From: a candidate division TA06 bacterium DG_78
GTDB lineage: Bacteria; Hydrothermota; Tepidihabitantia; SM23-42
DNA length: 7,900 nt
Reading direction: 5' to 3'
Assembly (NCBI GenBank): GCA_001303225.1
Contig: LJNI01000109.1
Location: 1 to 7,900, forward strand
The notes below the pieces were generated by a model. It saw only the letters and a list, made by a program, of their open reading frames with translations. It did no database searches and was not told where the DNA came from. Positions 1 through 6,273 of this stretch are shown here, piece after piece. Made by a program: the position numbers and the translations under genes. The first letter of the stretch is position 1. The number at the start of each line of letters is the position of its first letter.

Positions 1-726
1 TATTCTGAATCAAACACAATATTCAACTATATATTTGTCGTAGATAATTATTTATACACAACAGGTTGCTACACGTATCCATCCTATCAACCAAGTTTCT
101 CAATATACAATATTGCAAATCCGATACATCCGATACTCCTGGATCAGTTTGTATTCTACAATGACTCGCCACTGGATCTGTGGGTAGAGAACGAAAAAGC
201 TTATATTTGTCGAGAAGGCAATAGCATTTTAGTCTTTGATGTCAGTAACCCTGAATCTATGTTTGTTATTGACTCTCTTCCTGTCCCTGGCAAAAAAATA
301 TGCATTGAGAATACTTACGCATACATCCTATCTAACACAGTAATATACATATTCGATCTCACAACAGGCACAACTATATCCTCTATTCATCCTGGTACTG
401 CTGTGCAATCATTCTCAATTTCTGATAGCCGTGCATATATTGCTGGTCAGGATACAAGAATTTACGATATCTCTAATCCATACAATCCAATTTTAATCAG
501 CTATATTAATGACTGGAGTTACTCAATAGCTGCGGTGAAAAACTTCCTTTTCTTTACTCGTTCCACTACTGAATATCCATCCCTTTCGCTTGAAATCTAC
601 GATATTACTGATCCATCAGTTCCCGAACCTATGGGAACGATACGTTACACATACGGCGAAATCATAGCTGACGAAAATTACGTGTATACTGCTGAACCAA
701 GTTTTTTAATAATCAAATATGAGTAA
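1..726 (+). CDS. LVIVD-repeat beta-propeller protein, 5' end missing
   Basis: The frame is open from base 1, so the gene starts outside the window; the Met at 259 is internal because repeats continue unbroken upstream of it. About 241 codons are visible. They form six repeats of roughly 35-40 residues, each with a short strand ending in a Tyr/Phe pair (KAYI, YAYI, RAYI) followed by a hydrophobic strand and an Asp-(Ile/Val)-Ser/Thr-(Asn/Asp)-Pro turn: IYNIANP, VFDVSNP, IYDISNP, IYDITDP. This is the LVIVD signature, known from predicted beta-propellers that are usually secreted or surface proteins. Six visible blades suggest that only about one blade plus an export signal is missing. No enzyme motif is visible, so the role is unknown; binding or scaffolding is the usual guess. 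The stop overlaps the next gene by 8 bases, implying one operon and coupled translation. Confidence 0.85.
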   Translation, partial: YSESNTIFNYIFVVDNYLYTTGCYTYPSYQPSFSIYNIANPIHPILLDQFVFYNDSPLDLWVENEKAYICREGNSILVFDVSNPESMFVIDSLPVPGKKICIENTYAYILSNTVIYIFDLTTGTTISSIHPGTAVQSFSISDSRAYIAGQDTRIYDISNPYNPILISYINDWSYSIAAVKNFLFFTRSTTEYPSLSLEIYDITDPSVPEPMGTIRYTYGEIIADENYVYTAEPSFLIIKYE

Positions 727-1678
727 GTGGTTTTACATACTGTTAATTTTTTTGTCTTGCTTTAAGTTTGAATTCGAATCTCCGTATGAAGACGTCAATG
801 GGATATATGTACAGTTGATAAAATATTATTCTAATTATAGCGGTCAAAAATTGGTGATTGAAGGACAATATGGTTATCTCTTGCGAAAATATATACACAC
901 CAGCAGGATAGAAAAATATAATTTTGTAGATATTGATTCGATTTATAGTATTAGTGACTATGTTTTAGCTACTACAAATGTGGATTTTGAGATTTCCCAA
1001 GGCTATGCATACGTCGTACTTCCATGGAGTCTTGATATTATTAATTTTGAAGGTACTGAGCCATCATTTTGTGGGTATATACTTATCCCTGGTGGTGCCC
1101 ATATTATAAAACTCCAGGGGAATAATGCATATTTAGGAAGCGACAGCAGTCTTTACATTGTTGATGTATCAGATAAAACCAACCCACAAATAATAAGTTC
1201 GTGTAATTTTAGTGATGAAATAGAGTGTATTGCTGTTGATTCACAATATGCCTATATTCTCCTCGTAAATTATGATTTTTTTATTGTGAATATACAACAA
1301 CCAGAAGAACCAGGAATAATTTTCCAAGAAACTATAGGAGGTGCTTCTCTGTTCGCACTCAATGGTAGGTACCTATATTTTAATATTTTGTATTACAACC
1401 AAATACATACCTACGAAATAACTGATGTTGGCAGTATTGAATATATTACTGCTTTAAATTTACCCTATTCACTCAGATTTCTCTATGTCGGTGAAACGTA
1501 CGGACTCACCTCGGACATTGGATCTACCTACCTCCTCAACCTTGAATATCCAGCACAACCATGTGTGAGTGAAGTACTCGAAGGGGACGATTCATATTAC
1601 GGTGTTGTCAAAGGCGACTATATTTATCTCCTGCGACCTATTTTAAAAATATTTGAAATAAAAGAAGTACAAGAATGA
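719..1678 (+). CDS. Exported beta-propeller protein (LVIVD-like), possible lipoprotein
   Basis: 319 residues. The N-terminus (MSKWFYILLIFLSC) is a basic-then-hydrophobic export signal. Cys14 in Phe-Leu-Ser-Cys resembles a lipobox but has Phe at -3, so lipid anchoring is only possible. From about residue 45 to the end I count about seven degenerate 35-40 residue repeats with the pattern 'xxYAYI...LxIVDVSDxxNP'. The clearest is SLYIVDVSDKTNPQI near residues 145-160, so this is probably a complete seven-bladed propeller; most blades have lost the Asn-Pro turn. It is a diverged relative of the preceding gene, perhaps from tandem duplication. The start is chosen because ATGAGTAA overlaps the upstream stop and the export signal follows at once. 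No Shine-Dalgarno sequence precedes it, so translation probably depends on the upstream gene. Function is unknown; its position before a TonB-dependent receptor suggests a periplasmic or surface partner. Confidence 0.85.
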   Translation: MSKWFYILLIFLSCFKFEFESPYEDVNGIYVQLIKYYSNYSGQKLVIEGQYGYLLRKYIHTSRIEKYNFVDIDSIYSISDYVLATTNVDFEISQGYAYVVLPWSLDIINFEGTEPSFCGYILIPGGAHIIKLQGNNAYLGSDSSLYIVDVSDKTNPQIISSCNFSDEIECIAVDSQYAYILLVNYDFFIVNIQQPEEPGIIFQETIGGASLFALNGRYLYFNILYYNQIHTYEITDVGSIEYITALNLPYSLRFLYVGETYGLTSDIGSTYLLNLEYPAQPCVSEVLEGDDSYYGVVKGDYIYLLRPILKIFEIKEVQE

Positions 1679-3819
1679 ATCTTGTAGTTTTGTTGATTTT
1701 CACCAATCTTGTTGCAGGCAAGGTCGTCGATATCGAAACTGCAGAACCTTTACAAGCACACATCACCATAGAAAATCTGAATCAAATAATATTTTGTGAT
1801 TCCTTAGGTGAGTTTTCTACTCCTGAAATTACTGTTGGGAAATATAACCTGACCATAAGCCATGTCGGCTTTGAGAATAAAAGTATTGAAGTTACTGTTG
1901 CTGAAAACGACACAGTTTATCTCAATATTACGCTGAACCAAACGATGATACCAATCGAGCCGATCGATGTTCAGTCTGAAAAACCTGTGACTATTAGTGT
2001 ACAAACAATAGAACAAGAAGAATTTCAGAATATTCCTGGTGCAGAAAAAGATGTGTTTAGGGCAGTACAAACACTTCCAGGTGTCAATGCGCCGAGTGAT
2101 TATCTCGGTATAATGTATGTACGGGGTGGTGAATTGTACGAAAATAATGTTTTCCTTGATGGTATTGAGATTCTATCGCCTTACCACTATTTTGGTGTCG
2201 GTTCAGTGTTCAATACGGATTTGATTGAACGGTTCGAGTTCTATTCAGGTACATTTCCAGCACGCTATGGTGATGCAATGTCTTCAGTATTGACTATCGA
2301 ATCACGAGAGCCAACGAACAAAACAGCGGGTGACATGAGTTTAGACTTCATGGAAGCAAACTGGCTCTATCTCTGTCCAGTAAACAATAAGTTGTCTTTT
2401 TTCTTTTCGGCAAAAAGAAATTATCTTGGTATGTTATTAAAAAGTTTTGGCGTTATCGAAGATATCATTCTCCCCTATTATCTCGATTTTCAAGGAAAGG
2501 TACTATTCAACAGTAACATAGGAACATTCTCAGTCAGTGGTTTAAGAAGTCAAGAAGAAAGTGATATCGAAACGACATTTGATTACGATAAACTGAAAAT
2601 TGAAATTGATGGAAAGAGTCATTCATTTGCAACCAGTTGGTATAAGCAATTTATGCGTGAGATACGCTGTCAGGCTCATCTCTTCTATGGCAACCTTGAG
2701 CGACATCTGTATGGCGAAGCTCCTGGACCGTACGGCGAAACAGAAACCAGCACTGAAGAAGTTGCAGTTGAAAAATATGGTATTTCTATCAACACGTTCA
2801 TGAAGATTAGTGGAATCGATTGCGAAATCGGTTGTGGTGGTGGTCATTATTCATTTATGCATAGCGGTCCAAAAGTAGAAGATATCCTCTATGGCATTGA
2901 AATATTCAACTTTAGCCTCGATGTCGACACCTCTGATTATTATGGATTTTTGTATGCAACTCAGCGTTTTCCGCTCATTAAAAATTTCGTATTTGAATGT
3001 GGTGGTCGAATCGATAGATTTCCAACAATACAGGGAATTGTCTTTTCACCGCGTGTTCAATTAATCTATATAAAAAACCCTGTGGTCTATATCGGCTACG
3101 GACACCAACACCAACTTCCTCCACTCGAATATGAATTAGAGGAAATACAATCATCGTATGCGCGATGTTTCAATTTTGGCATTGAGTATTTAATTATGCC
3201 TACCCTGCTCACAAAAATAGAAGTGTATAATAAGAATTATAATAATCTCGTGTCAGAACACTATACAGATATACAGGAAAAATATTTCGAGACTGATGGT
3301 TATGGCACTGCATCTGGTATCGAAGTTTCACTGAGGAGGTATAGAATCGGCTCTTTCTGGGGATGGATTTCATACACATATTCTCTCTCTAAACGTACTT
3401 CACCCTATGATCTAAACTATACTGTTACCCATGGACATCGGCCTCATATTTTCAACATTATATTTGGGACGAATTCTATTAAAGGATTAGAATTAGGAAT
3501 AAAATTCCAATTGGCAAGTGGCACTGCATACTCTGAGGTGATTGGTAAGCAATGGAGTAATCCTGGTTTTGGAAGTGGAGATTGGATTCCGGTATATGCA
3601 CCTGAGAAGACATATCTCCCGTTATACCAAAGACTTGATCTCCATATTGAAAAGAGTTTCGGGTTGTTTGGTTTTAACGGCGCATTCTACATAACTATCC
3701 TTAATGTTTTCAATCACCAAAATATTCAAGGCTACTTTTATAATTACGATGTCACCAAGCGTAAAACATTCTATATGATACCACGAGTTCCGCTTTTAGG
3801 TGTTAGACTGAAATTCTAA
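1675..3819 (+). CDS. TonB-dependent outer-membrane receptor with N-terminal carboxypeptidase-regulatory-like domain
   Basis: 714 residues. Order: a short export signal (about 1-15, MNLVVLLIFTNLVAG, with no basic residue); a carboxypeptidase-regulatory-like beta-sandwich (about 15-90, with GKVVD, DSLGEF and GKYNLTISHVGFE); a plug domain (about 95-212, with TLPGV, YVRGG, NVFLDG, GVGSVFN and FPARYGDAMSSVL); then an outer-membrane barrel to the end. The barrel closes with the NVFNHQNI motif typical of the last strands and finishes in Leu-Lys-Phe, the C-terminal aromatic recognised by BAM. Such receptors take up large substrates using TonB/ExbBD energy; I cannot tell the substrate, and I do not see a clear TonB box. 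The size is modest, near 700 rather than the 1000 of SusC-type receptors. It starts in an ATGA overlap with the preceding propeller gene and has only a weak AGAAG ahead of it. No TonB, ExbB or SusD-like gene is in the window. Confidence 0.9.
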   Translation: MNLVVLLIFTNLVAGKVVDIETAEPLQAHITIENLNQIIFCDSLGEFSTPEITVGKYNLTISHVGFENKSIEVTVAENDTVYLNITLNQTMIPIEPIDVQSEKPVTISVQTIEQEEFQNIPGAEKDVFRAVQTLPGVNAPSDYLGIMYVRGGELYENNVFLDGIEILSPYHYFGVGSVFNTDLIERFEFYSGTFPARYGDAMSSVLTIESREPTNKTAGDMSLDFMEANWLYLCPVNNKLSFFFSAKRNYLGMLLKSFGVIEDIILPYYLDFQGKVLFNSNIGTFSVSGLRSQEESDIETTFDYDKLKIEIDGKSHSFATSWYKQFMREIRCQAHLFYGNLERHLYGEAPGPYGETETSTEEVAVEKYGISINTFMKISGIDCEIGCGGGHYSFMHSGPKVEDILYGIEIFNFSLDVDTSDYYGFLYATQRFPLIKNFVFECGGRIDRFPTIQGIVFSPRVQLIYIKNPVVYIGYGHQHQLPPLEYELEEIQSSYARCFNFGIEYLIMPTLLTKIEVYNKNYNNLVSEHYTDIQEKYFETDGYGTASGIEVSLRRYRIGSFWGWISYTYSLSKRTSPYDLNYTVTHGHRPHIFNIIFGTNSIKGLELGIKFQLASGTAYSEVIGKQWSNPGFGSGDWIPVYAPEKTYLPLYQRLDLHIEKSFGLFGFNGAFYITILNVFNHQNIQGYFYNYDVTKRKTFYMIPRVPLLGVRLKF

Positions 3820-3829
3820 CTACCTAAAA
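3794..3829 (+). terminator. Long hairpin across the receptor stop codon, probable terminator
   Basis: The outer arms TTTTAGGT (3794-3801) and ACCTAAAA (3822-3829) are exact complements. The inner arms GTTAGA (3802-3807) and TCTAAC (3815-3820) are also exact complements. Together they make a 14-bp stem with one bulged T (3821) and a 7-base loop. The TAA stop (3817-3819) lies in the 3' arm. The following bases are ATATCTCTCC-like rather than a clean T run, so efficiency as an intrinsic terminator is uncertain. It would separate the receptor operon from the small gene downstream. Confidence 0.5.
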
Positions 3830-3882
3830 TATCTCTCCTCCATCTCTTCTAAACTCATTAAAGCTATATGTCTAGACTTAAG

Positions 3883-3917
3883 TGTCTCATAATGAGACAT
3901 GTTTCTGGTTTGAAACA
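3883..3917 (+). promoter_or_regulatory. Two adjacent related dyads, candidate enhancer-binding-protein sites
   Basis: The first dyad, TGTCTCAT-A-ATGAGACA (3883-3899), is perfect over 17 bp. The second, TGTTTC-N6-GAAACA (3900-3917), follows immediately. Their half-sites share the pattern TGTYTC/GARACA, so they look like two copies of one site. Centres are about 102 and 85 bases before the predicted sigma-54 start near 3993, the normal range for activator sites of such promoters. An alternative hairpin, GTTTGA-AACAC-TCAAAC (3908-3924), overlaps the second dyad. The activator is not encoded in the window. Confidence 0.55.
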
Positions 3918-3966
3918 CTCAAACATATAAAACTGCTTAAATTACAGTACTTTTAGGAACTCATTG

Positions 3967-3982
3967 TGGCACAGATTTTGCA
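3967..3982 (+). promoter_or_regulatory. Sigma-54 (RpoN) -24/-12 promoter for the small gene
   Basis: TGGCAC (3967-3972), five bases, then TTGCA (3978-3982): both core elements match the consensus, and GG (3968-3969) and GC (3980-3981) are separated by exactly 10 bases. The only deviations are in flanking positions (G for the pyrimidine before TGGCAC, A for the G after it). The predicted start is about base 3993, giving a leader of about 28 bases that includes the ribosome binding site of the gene at 4021. Sigma-54 promoters need an ATP-dependent activator bound upstream, consistent with the dyads at 3883-3917. Confidence 0.7.
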
Positions 3983-4008
3983 CAATCAGCCAGTAGTGGT
4001 CGTACGGT

Positions 4009-4016
4009 AAAGGAGG
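4009..4016 (+). promoter_or_regulatory. Strong Shine-Dalgarno sequence (AAAGGAGG)
   Basis: AAAGGAGG matches the 16S anti-Shine-Dalgarno core and lies four bases before the ATG at 4021. It fixes that start codon and is the main argument that the short reading frame is a real gene. It contrasts with the receptor operon, whose internal genes have almost no such signal and rely on overlaps. Confidence 0.8.
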
Positions 4017-4020
4017 AATC

Positions 4021-4284
4021 ATGAAAAATCTTTTAGCACTCTTAATTCCAAGAATTCCTCTGGCAGCTTATCCTGATCAGGTTACCTGTATTCAGGGTAA
4101 ACGATTTAAAGCCTTCGTACAAGGAGATACTGTGGTTCATACACTATTGACTCCAGCCAAAGTCCCCCTGTGTAATAAATTATATGTCAATGAGAATGGC
4201 CAACTGGATCTCGACACACCACCAATAACCGATCCTCCTGACTATTATTTCTTCGTACTCAATACCTTTTTGAGAAGAAGGTAA
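4021..4284 (+). CDS. Small protein of unknown function (87 aa), sigma-54-type control
   Basis: I do not recognise this protein. It begins MKNLLALLIPRIPLAAYPDQ, a basic start followed by a hydrophobic stretch broken by Arg11, ending in Leu-Ala-Ala. It could be a poor export signal cleaved after Ala16, but this is uncertain. The middle has two Cys (23 and 51) that could form a disulfide if exported. The C-terminal third is Pro/Asp-rich (DTPPITDPPD, 65-74) and ends in an aromatic stretch and three Arg. Support for a real gene: a near-perfect ribosome binding site four bases upstream, a consensus sigma-54 promoter, codon use like its neighbours, and a closing hairpin at the stop. It stands alone, converging with the hydrolase gene 17 bases away. 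It could also be the remnant of a longer protein, but no continuation is visible downstream. Confidence 0.65.
   Translation: MKNLLALLIPRIPLAAYPDQVTCIQGKRFKAFVQGDTVVHTLLTPAKVPLCNKLYVNENGQLDLDTPPITDPPDYYFFVLNTFLRRR
4263..4283. terminator. Hairpin at the stop codon between convergent genes, possible bidirectional terminator
   Basis: TACCTTTTT (4263-4271) pairs with AAGAAGGTA (4275-4283) through nine pairs, one a G-T wobble, around a three-base loop GAG. It covers the end of the small gene, including part of its TAA stop, and lies 18 bases past the stop of the convergent hydrolase gene on the other strand. No clear T run follows on either strand, so termination is inferred from position and structure only. 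Confidence 0.4.
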
Positions 4285-4301
4285 ATGGTCAAAACAATAA
4301 T

Positions 4302-5093
4302 TCAGCCATACGCCAGCAATTTCTCAATCTCGTAGTGCTTGCCATCCTCAGCAGCAAGTACTGTAATTCCTGTTTTTTCTTTAAGTTGTCTGGCAATATT
4401 CCATGGTCCTTTCCTGAGTACGGTCATACCGAAGTGGGTAATAATAGCAACCTTAGGTTTAATGCCGACAATAATTTTCTCACAATCAGGTACTGAGAGG
4501 TGGTCGATCTCAGATGGTTCCAACCTCAACAAATTCAAGATAATAATATCAGCTCGATATGCTTGAATGATTTCTGGAAAATATTTTGTATCGGTAATAT
4601 ACGAAATCGAATAATCGTTGCGGCGTAACGTAAAACCATATGTTTCTACGCGGTGGTCGTGTTGTACAGGAAACTGTACTGTTATATCTTGGAGTGTATA
4701 CGCAACATGAGGTTTTATTATTTTGATTTCCTTCACAAATTCGACAAGGTATTTCTGAATAACACCATCCTCACCAAAGGCATCCTGTGGAGCGAGGAGT
4801 ATTCCTTGTTTCTTAAAACCACCTTCAGTGATGACATCGAGGTAAACATTGATATCGGCAGAATGATCAATGTGTTTGTGCGATAATATTATTGCATCAA
4901 TTTTTTGGGCATTGAATTTCGGAACGTAAGTCAATAACCTGTACAATGATTCAGGTCCAGGATCGACGAGCAGATTTTTACTCCCAAGTCTGAAAAGTAT
5001 TCCGCCAGTGGCACGAAGTTGTTTACCAATGATGTAGCGAGCACCACCAGTACCCAAAAAAACAATCTCGTCTGTCGTTGTACGGTTTCGCAT
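4302..5093 (-). CDS. Metallo-beta-lactamase-fold metal-dependent hydrolase
   Basis: 263 residues, of the RNase Z/PhnP-like branch of the superfamily by overall pattern. It opens with a strand and glycine turn (EIVFLGTGGARY, 9-20). The metal-binding motif SHKHIDH gives His72, His74, Asp76 and His77. His145 or His147 (QHDHRVETYGF) is the likely third-motif ligand, Asp168 (YITDTKYF) the bridging Asp and His220 (IITHFGM) the last His. The metal site therefore looks complete for two ions, probably Zn or Mn. The substrate cannot be read; phosphodiester or cyclic-phosphate hydrolysis is common in relatives. Related archaeal and bacterial proteins are often annotated only as MBL-fold hydrolases. The ATG start has no Shine-Dalgarno sequence, but the conserved first strand follows within ten residues. 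It lies 121 bases after mcsB with its own putative promoter, so it may be separately expressed. Confidence 0.88.
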   Translation of the reverse strand: MRNRTTTDEIVFLGTGGARYIIGKQLRATGGILFRLGSKNLLVDPGPESLYRLLTYVPKFNAQKIDAIILSHKHIDHSADINVYLDVITEGGFKKQGILLAPQDAFGEDGVIQKYLVEFVKEIKIIKPHVAYTLQDITVQFPVQHDHRVETYGFTLRRNDYSISYITDTKYFPEIIQAYRADIIILNLLRLEPSEIDHLSVPDCEKIIVGIKPKVAIITHFGMTVLRKGPWNIARQLKEKTGITVLAAEDGKHYEIEKLLAYG

Positions 5094-5129
5094 CGCGTAT
5101 CGTTATTCGTTTGTCGTATTTAGTCCATT

Positions 5130-5158
5130 TTTATACGTATAACCACACCCATTGACGA
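5130..5158 (-). promoter_or_regulatory. Putative sigma-70 promoter of the hydrolase gene
   Basis: On the minus strand, TCGTCA (plus-strand 5153-5158) is a 4/6 match to TTGACA. It is followed after 17 bases by TATAAA (5130-5135), a 5/6 match to TATAAT. Transcription would start near 5123, leaving about 30 untranslated bases before the ATG at 5093. The -35 box is weak, so an activator or an alternative start is possible. Confidence 0.4.
5131..5142. promoter_or_regulatory. Perfect 12-bp palindrome over the -10 box, candidate operator
   Basis: TTATACGTATAA is a perfect palindrome that overlaps the putative -10 box of the hydrolase promoter and contains two of the CGTAT/ATACG words. A protein bound here would block RNA polymerase, so repression is the simplest reading. 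Confidence 0.4.
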
Positions 5159-5214
5159 TACGGGCCGCTATGCCATACAAGCATGATACGAATAACATTT
5201 ATTTGTTGGGTTAT

Positions 5215-6273
5215 CTAATCGCCGTTCCCACCGAGTCTTTTTCGTATATATTCTGCTCGCTTTACATCCCTATCACGTTCCTCGAGTATCTCACCAAAAT
5301 ACAACTGAATATTTGCGGGTCGAGAGATGATCAGAATTTCATTAATAGTATTAAGTGTAACATCTCGGACGATACCAGCGCCAACACCAAGTCTGACAGC
5401 TGACAGCAGATTTAAAACTTCTTCTGTATTTACCATCCGTGCTGACCTTAAAACTGCCAGACTACGAAAGATTTTGTCTTCAAATTCATTCCGAGCTTTG
5501 GTCAAAATAACGTCACGAGCCTTCTTCTCAATATCAATGATCATGTGAGTGAGCTTCGTGATTGTTTCGATAACGTCCTCCTCTTTCAGCCCTAATGTAT
5601 GCTGGTTCGATATCTGAAAAAGGTTACCTTTTATACCACTCCCCTCTCCATAAATCCCTCTCACTGTCATACCTATTTGGATTGCGCCTTTTAAAACCTT
5701 CTCTACCTCATTCGTAAAAACCAAACCTGGCAGATGCAACAAAACTGACACACGCAATCCAGTGCCAAAATTAGTAGGACATGATGTAATAAACCCGTAT
5801 GTTTCATCAAATGCATATCCAAGATCAGCACCGATTATTTCCTCAACATTGAAAACTTCGCTCAAAATATTTATGAAATCCAAGCCCCGTGATAATCCTT
5901 GAATTCTGAGATGGTCCTCTTCATTAATCATTATTGAAATATTGCCCGTGTCAGTAATAAAAACACCAGCCGGTTTTTCCTTCTTGATAAAAGCAGGTGA
6001 AATTAAATGGCATTCAAAGAGAGATTCTTTCTCCAGGGGAGTTATCTGTTGCATGTCTACAAATCGACCACGAAGCTTTGTTTCAAGTACAGATTTCACC
6101 AATGTAATGAGACGCTGAGAATCTTGCTTTTTCATCTTTATTTCGAAAGGAACATCGTCGATATTTCTGGCAATTCGAATACGTGACGAAACAATAATCT
6201 CTAAATCGTCTTCGCGAGACGCCTTACTATTCTGGGTGAACCATTTGATATTTTCTAATATCTTATTCGACAT
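5215..6273 (-). CDS. mcsB: Protein arginine kinase McsB
   Basis: 352 residues, full length for the family. McsB uses a phosphagen-kinase fold to phosphorylate arginines on proteins from ATP; in Firmicutes this marks proteins for ClpCP degradation and inactivates CtsR. Visible signatures: the N-terminal ATP-binding region SSRIRIARN (29-37); the acidic loop NEEDHLRIQ (117-125) with the catalytic-type Glu; the active-site Cys165 in TSCPTNFGTGLR; Glu210 in RGIYGEGS; and GNLFQISNQHTLG (216-228). At the C-terminus RDVKRA (335-340) matches the RDxxRA phospho-arginine-binding motif that allosterically activates true McsB and separates it from creatine/arginine kinases. All key residues are present, so it should be active. 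The ATG overlaps the end of mcsA by 11 bases with only a weak ribosome signal, implying coupling to its activator. Neither ctsR nor clpC follows; the next gene is an unrelated hydrolase after 121 bases. Confidence 0.96.
   Translation of the reverse strand: MSNKILENIKWFTQNSKASREDDLEIIVSSRIRIARNIDDVPFEIKMKKQDSQRLITLVKSVLETKLRGRFVDMQQITPLEKESLFECHLISPAFIKKEKPAGVFITDTGNISIMINEEDHLRIQGLSRGLDFINILSEVFNVEEIIGADLGYAFDETYGFITSCPTNFGTGLRVSVLLHLPGLVFTNEVEKVLKGAIQIGMTVRGIYGEGSGIKGNLFQISNQHTLGLKEEDVIETITKLTHMIIDIEKKARDVILTKARNEFEDKIFRSLAVLRSARMVNTEEVLNLLSAVRLGVGAGIVRDVTLNTINEILIISRPANIQLYFGEILEERDRDVKRAEYIRKRLGGNGD

Larger units (their letters stand above)
3820..4020 (+). other. 201-base intergenic control region
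   Basis: No coding frame is supported here. The left end holds the 3' arm of the receptor-gene hairpin. Next come short palindromes GTCTAGAC (3870-3877) and ACTTAAGT (3876-3883), two stronger adjacent dyads at 3883-3917, an AT-rich spacer at about 3921-3957, a sigma-54-type promoter at 3967-3982 and a strong ribosome binding site at 4009-4016. The order dyads, AT-rich linker, -24/-12 element, gene is the usual architecture of an enhancer-dependent promoter. Confidence 0.7.
5096..5247. repeat. Cluster of CGTAT/ATACG words with long-range inverted repeats
   Basis: The five-base word CGTAT or its complement ATACG occurs at 5096, 5115, 5133, 5136, 5158, 5186 and 5243. In addition, CGTATCGT (5096-5103) is complementary to ACGATACG (5155-5162), and GTTATTCGT (5102-5110) is complementary to ACGAATAAC (5188-5196), so two interlocking inverted repeats span the gap between mcsB and the hydrolase gene. 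Successive copies in the gap are mostly 18-28 bases apart, about two helical turns. This resembles repeated binding sites for a regulator; the protein is unknown. Confidence 0.45.

Noticed and set aside
2400..2420. TTTCTTTT / AAAAGAAA inverted repeat in the receptor gene as a terminator.
   Set aside because: It is an AT-only 8-bp stem in the middle of a conserved gene with no T run after it; low-complexity coding explains it.
3910..3931. TTGAAA and TATAAA as a sigma-70 promoter for the small gene.
   Set aside because: The spacer is only 10 bases, far from the required 16-18, and the sigma-54 element downstream explains expression better.
4234..4284. The small protein's tail (Pro/Asp-rich, aromatic stretch, then three Arg) as a PEP-CTERM-like or sortase-like sorting signal.
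   Set aside because: The hydrophobic stretch is only about ten residues and contains Asn and Thr, too short for a membrane helix, and no recognised sorting motif precedes it.
4653..4886. Plus-strand reading frame inside the hydrolase gene.
   Set aside because: It is antisense to the complete metal-binding region of the hydrolase and shows no ribosome site or recognisable domain.
5152..5403. Plus-strand reading frame spanning the mcsB end and the gap.
   Set aside because: Most of it is antisense to conserved McsB sequence; composition and lack of a ribosome site argue against a gene.
6247..6262. GATATT-N4-AATATC hairpin at the start of mcsB as a translational control.
   Set aside because: A six-pair stem made almost only of A-T pairs is expected often in DNA this AT-rich and would be weak.
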